Assembly: GCA_004212095.1 (NCBI GenBank)
Contig: RXIJ01000094.1
Coordinates: forward strand, 1-5,643
Reading direction: 5' to 3'
DNA from: Methanosarcinales archaeon
GTDB lineage: Archaea; Halobacteriota; Methanosarcinia; Methanosarcinales; EX4572-44
Length of the DNA: 5,643 nucleotides
Part shown: positions 4,451 to 5,643 of the stretch, piece by piece
Position numbering within the stretch: the first letter of the stretch is position 1
Layout of the letters: every line of letters begins with the position of its first letter
The notes under the pieces: generated by a model
What the model was told of the DNA's origin: nothing
What the model saw: the letters and a program-made list of their open reading frames with translations, nothing else
Database searches by the model: none
Position numbers and translations under genes: made by a program

Positions 4451-5479
4451 ATGCAAAAACAGGAATCAGATATAAACGTGAACAACACAAGGGCACATAA
4501 AGCACCACCTGCAAGGGTTGCTGTGCTTGGAGCAGGCGGTCTTGGCATGGCAGCAGTACAGATGCTCTCACAAAAAAAAAGCCTTAAGCTCGTAGCGATT
4601 GCGGATAAAGGTGGAGCGGCCATTGATCCTACAGGTTTATCGGTTGAAGACCTTCTTGACGCTCAAAAAAAACACAAAACGGTTGGGGCTGCAGGAATTA
4701 AGACAGATGATTCTATTGGTGCAATAATCAAACACCTTAACGTAATCGATGGCGTATTCATTGCACTACCAAACCTTGATAATAATTTTGTACCATCTGT
4801 TGTAAGAAGGTTTGCAGACGCTAAATACAGTGGAGTTATGGTAGATGCCCTCAAGCGTACAACTGCTGTCAAAAATATTTTCCAGCTACATAAAAAACTC
4901 CAGCAGTCACACATAACATATATCACAGGTGCAGGTGCAACACCAGGGCTTCTGACAGCCGCGGCAAATCTTGCTGCACAATCTTACAGTGAAATACAAA
5001 GCATCGATATAGAATTTGGTGTTGGCATATCAAAATGGGAAACCTATCGTTCTACAATAAAAGAGGATATTTCACACCTTGAAGGTTTCAATCTTGAAAA
5101 AGTCTCAACAATGACTTACGAAGAGATACTTGCAGAACTTGATCAAAGAGATGGAATCTTGAAACTTGTTAACATGGAACATGCTGATGACATACTACTT
5201 GAAATCGCAGGGACAGTCTCGCGCGAAAAAGTACACATTGGAGGGGTGGTAGACACCAGAAACCCAAAAAAACCAGTAAGTACGCACGTGACTGTTACCG
5301 GACGCACCTACGACGGATTTACATCTACGCACACCTTTACTCTTGGAGATGAGACTACCATGGCAGCTAACGTGCTTGGTCCAGCTTTTGGATGGTTCGC
5401 AAAGGCACTGCAACTTCACAGGAGAGGCATCTATGGAGTTTTTGGTTCTGCAGAGATTATGCCAAAGTTTGCTCCTTGA
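4451..5479 (+). CDS. Saccharopine dehydrogenase-like NAD(P)-dependent oxidoreductase
   Basis: A 342-residue soluble Rossmann protein. The dinucleotide-binding loop VAVLGAGGLGMAA is at residues 23-35, with strand 2 ending in LVAIADKGG (47-55); the acidic Asp52 hints at NAD preference. Other blocks are DGVFIALPNLDNNFV (100-114), VDALKRTTAV (131-140), TGAGATPGLLTAAANLAAQS (159-178), NMEHADDILLEIAG (241-254), GGVVDTRNPKKPVST (264-278) and FTLGDETTMAANVLGPAFG (296-314). From memory this resembles the 'saccharopine dehydrogenase-like oxidoreductase' proteins conserved in cyanobacteria. The substrate is unknown; saccharopine reduction or a polyamine/amino acid condensation are only family-level guesses. 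It diverges from the operon. GTG 4433 would add six residues but has no better ribosome site, so ATG 4451 is preferred. A9 (4572-4580) and A8 (4665-4672) runs lie in frame. No strong terminator follows; the downstream T stretch is short. Confidence 0.85.
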   Translation: MQKQESDINVNNTRAHKAPPARVAVLGAGGLGMAAVQMLSQKKSLKLVAIADKGGAAIDPTGLSVEDLLDAQKKHKTVGAAGIKTDDSIGAIIKHLNVIDGVFIALPNLDNNFVPSVVRRFADAKYSGVMVDALKRTTAVKNIFQLHKKLQQSHITYITGAGATPGLLTAAANLAAQSYSEIQSIDIEFGVGISKWETYRSTIKEDISHLEGFNLEKVSTMTYEEILAELDQRDGILKLVNMEHADDILLEIAGTVSREKVHIGGVVDTRNPKKPVSTHVTVTGRTYDGFTSTHTFTLGDETTMAANVLGPAFGWFAKALQLHRRGIYGVFGSAEIMPKFAP

Positions 5480-5503
5480 AAACAGAAGATTTTGTATTCA
5501 TAT

Positions 5504-5511
5504 AAAAAAAA
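5504..5511 (-). terminator. Candidate oligo-T terminator for a convergent minus-strand transcript
   Basis: Eight consecutive A on the plus strand give T8 in the minus-strand transcript, about 30 bases after a possible stop codon at 5542-5540. Archaeal transcription often ends at such U-runs without a stem. There is no matching T-run for the plus-strand gene ending at 5479, only TTTT near 5490. Confidence 0.3.
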
Positions 5512-5539
5512 CATTGATATCGCTGGCTGTGGGGCGGAA

Positions 5540-5643
5540 TTATGCGGGATACAGGTTCAGTAGATTATGCCAAACATTTGTACATGTAATCGCTGTATCA
5601 ATCCGATCCTCCCTTCTTTGCTCCACTGTCCAGCCAAACCATC
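5540..5643 (-). CDS. Possible C-terminal tail of an unidentified convergent ORF (partial)
   Basis: The minus strand is open from the right edge for 33 codons to TAA at 5542-5540. The sequence includes VEQRREDRIDTAI and ends HNLLNLYPA. It has a protein-like mix of charged and aromatic residues and is followed by a T8 run. The opposite strand is also open here and a second minus frame is open for 28 codons, so coding is not proven. I do not recognise the family; a transposase or other enzyme tail is possible but unsupported. The 60 bases between 5480 and 5539 show no gene. Confidence 0.25.
   Translation of the reverse strand, partial: WFGWTVEQRREDRIDTAITCTNVWHNLLNLYPA

Overview
The window looks like a piece of a methanogenic, or related anaerobic methane- or alkane-oxidising, euryarchaeal chromosome. 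The main evidence is a clear methanogenesis marker protein 9 with its paired Cys-Cys motifs. It is supported by archaeal families (DUF134, DUF447, a short Mrp/ApbC ATPase, a CitG-like protein), AGGTGA/GGAGG-type ribosome binding sites, TTTATATA-type promoters and moderately AT-rich DNA. A species cannot be named from the sequence alone.

Layout. The left edge (1-225) holds the 5' end of a minus-strand gene for an exported, probably cell-surface protein, with a palindrome in its upstream region. A tightly packed minus-strand operon then runs from about 4365 down to 347. In transcription order it encodes a DUF134 helix-turn-helix protein with a zinc-ribbon tail, an Mrp/ApbC iron-sulfur carrier ATPase, methanogenesis marker protein 9 (a Dus-like flavin barrel plus an eight-Cys domain), a CitG-like triphosphoribosyl-transferase homologue and a DUF447 flavin-type protein. 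All junctions overlap or lie within a few bases, so one polycistronic mRNA with translational coupling is likely. The DUF447 gene has no ATG, GTG or TTG at its proper N-terminus and seems to start at CTG (or ATT) behind a GGAGG site.

The operon leader (4205-4360) is the most unusual region. A 71-bp unit is present in two near-identical tandem copies plus a 14-bp third part. Each copy re-creates the ribosome binding site, the start codon and the first codons of the DUF134 gene, and each full unit carries three abutting palindromes. A consensus archaeal TATA box lies just upstream of the array, so the array should be transcribed as leader RNA.

A divergent plus-strand gene (4451-5479) encodes a saccharopine dehydrogenase-like Rossmann oxidoreductase resembling, from memory, a conserved cyanobacterial family. 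The right edge (5480-5643) shows an oligo-T run on the minus strand and a doubtful tail of a convergent ORF.

How the genes may work together (inference): Mrp could deliver Fe-S clusters to marker protein 9, whose eight conserved cysteines look like cluster ligands. DUF134 may regulate the operon through the leader palindromes. CitG-like plus DUF447 is a recurring pair that I associate with tetrahydromethanopterin biosynthesis gene sets, so the operon may join one-carbon cofactor synthesis to maturation of a methanogenesis-linked Fe-S flavoprotein.
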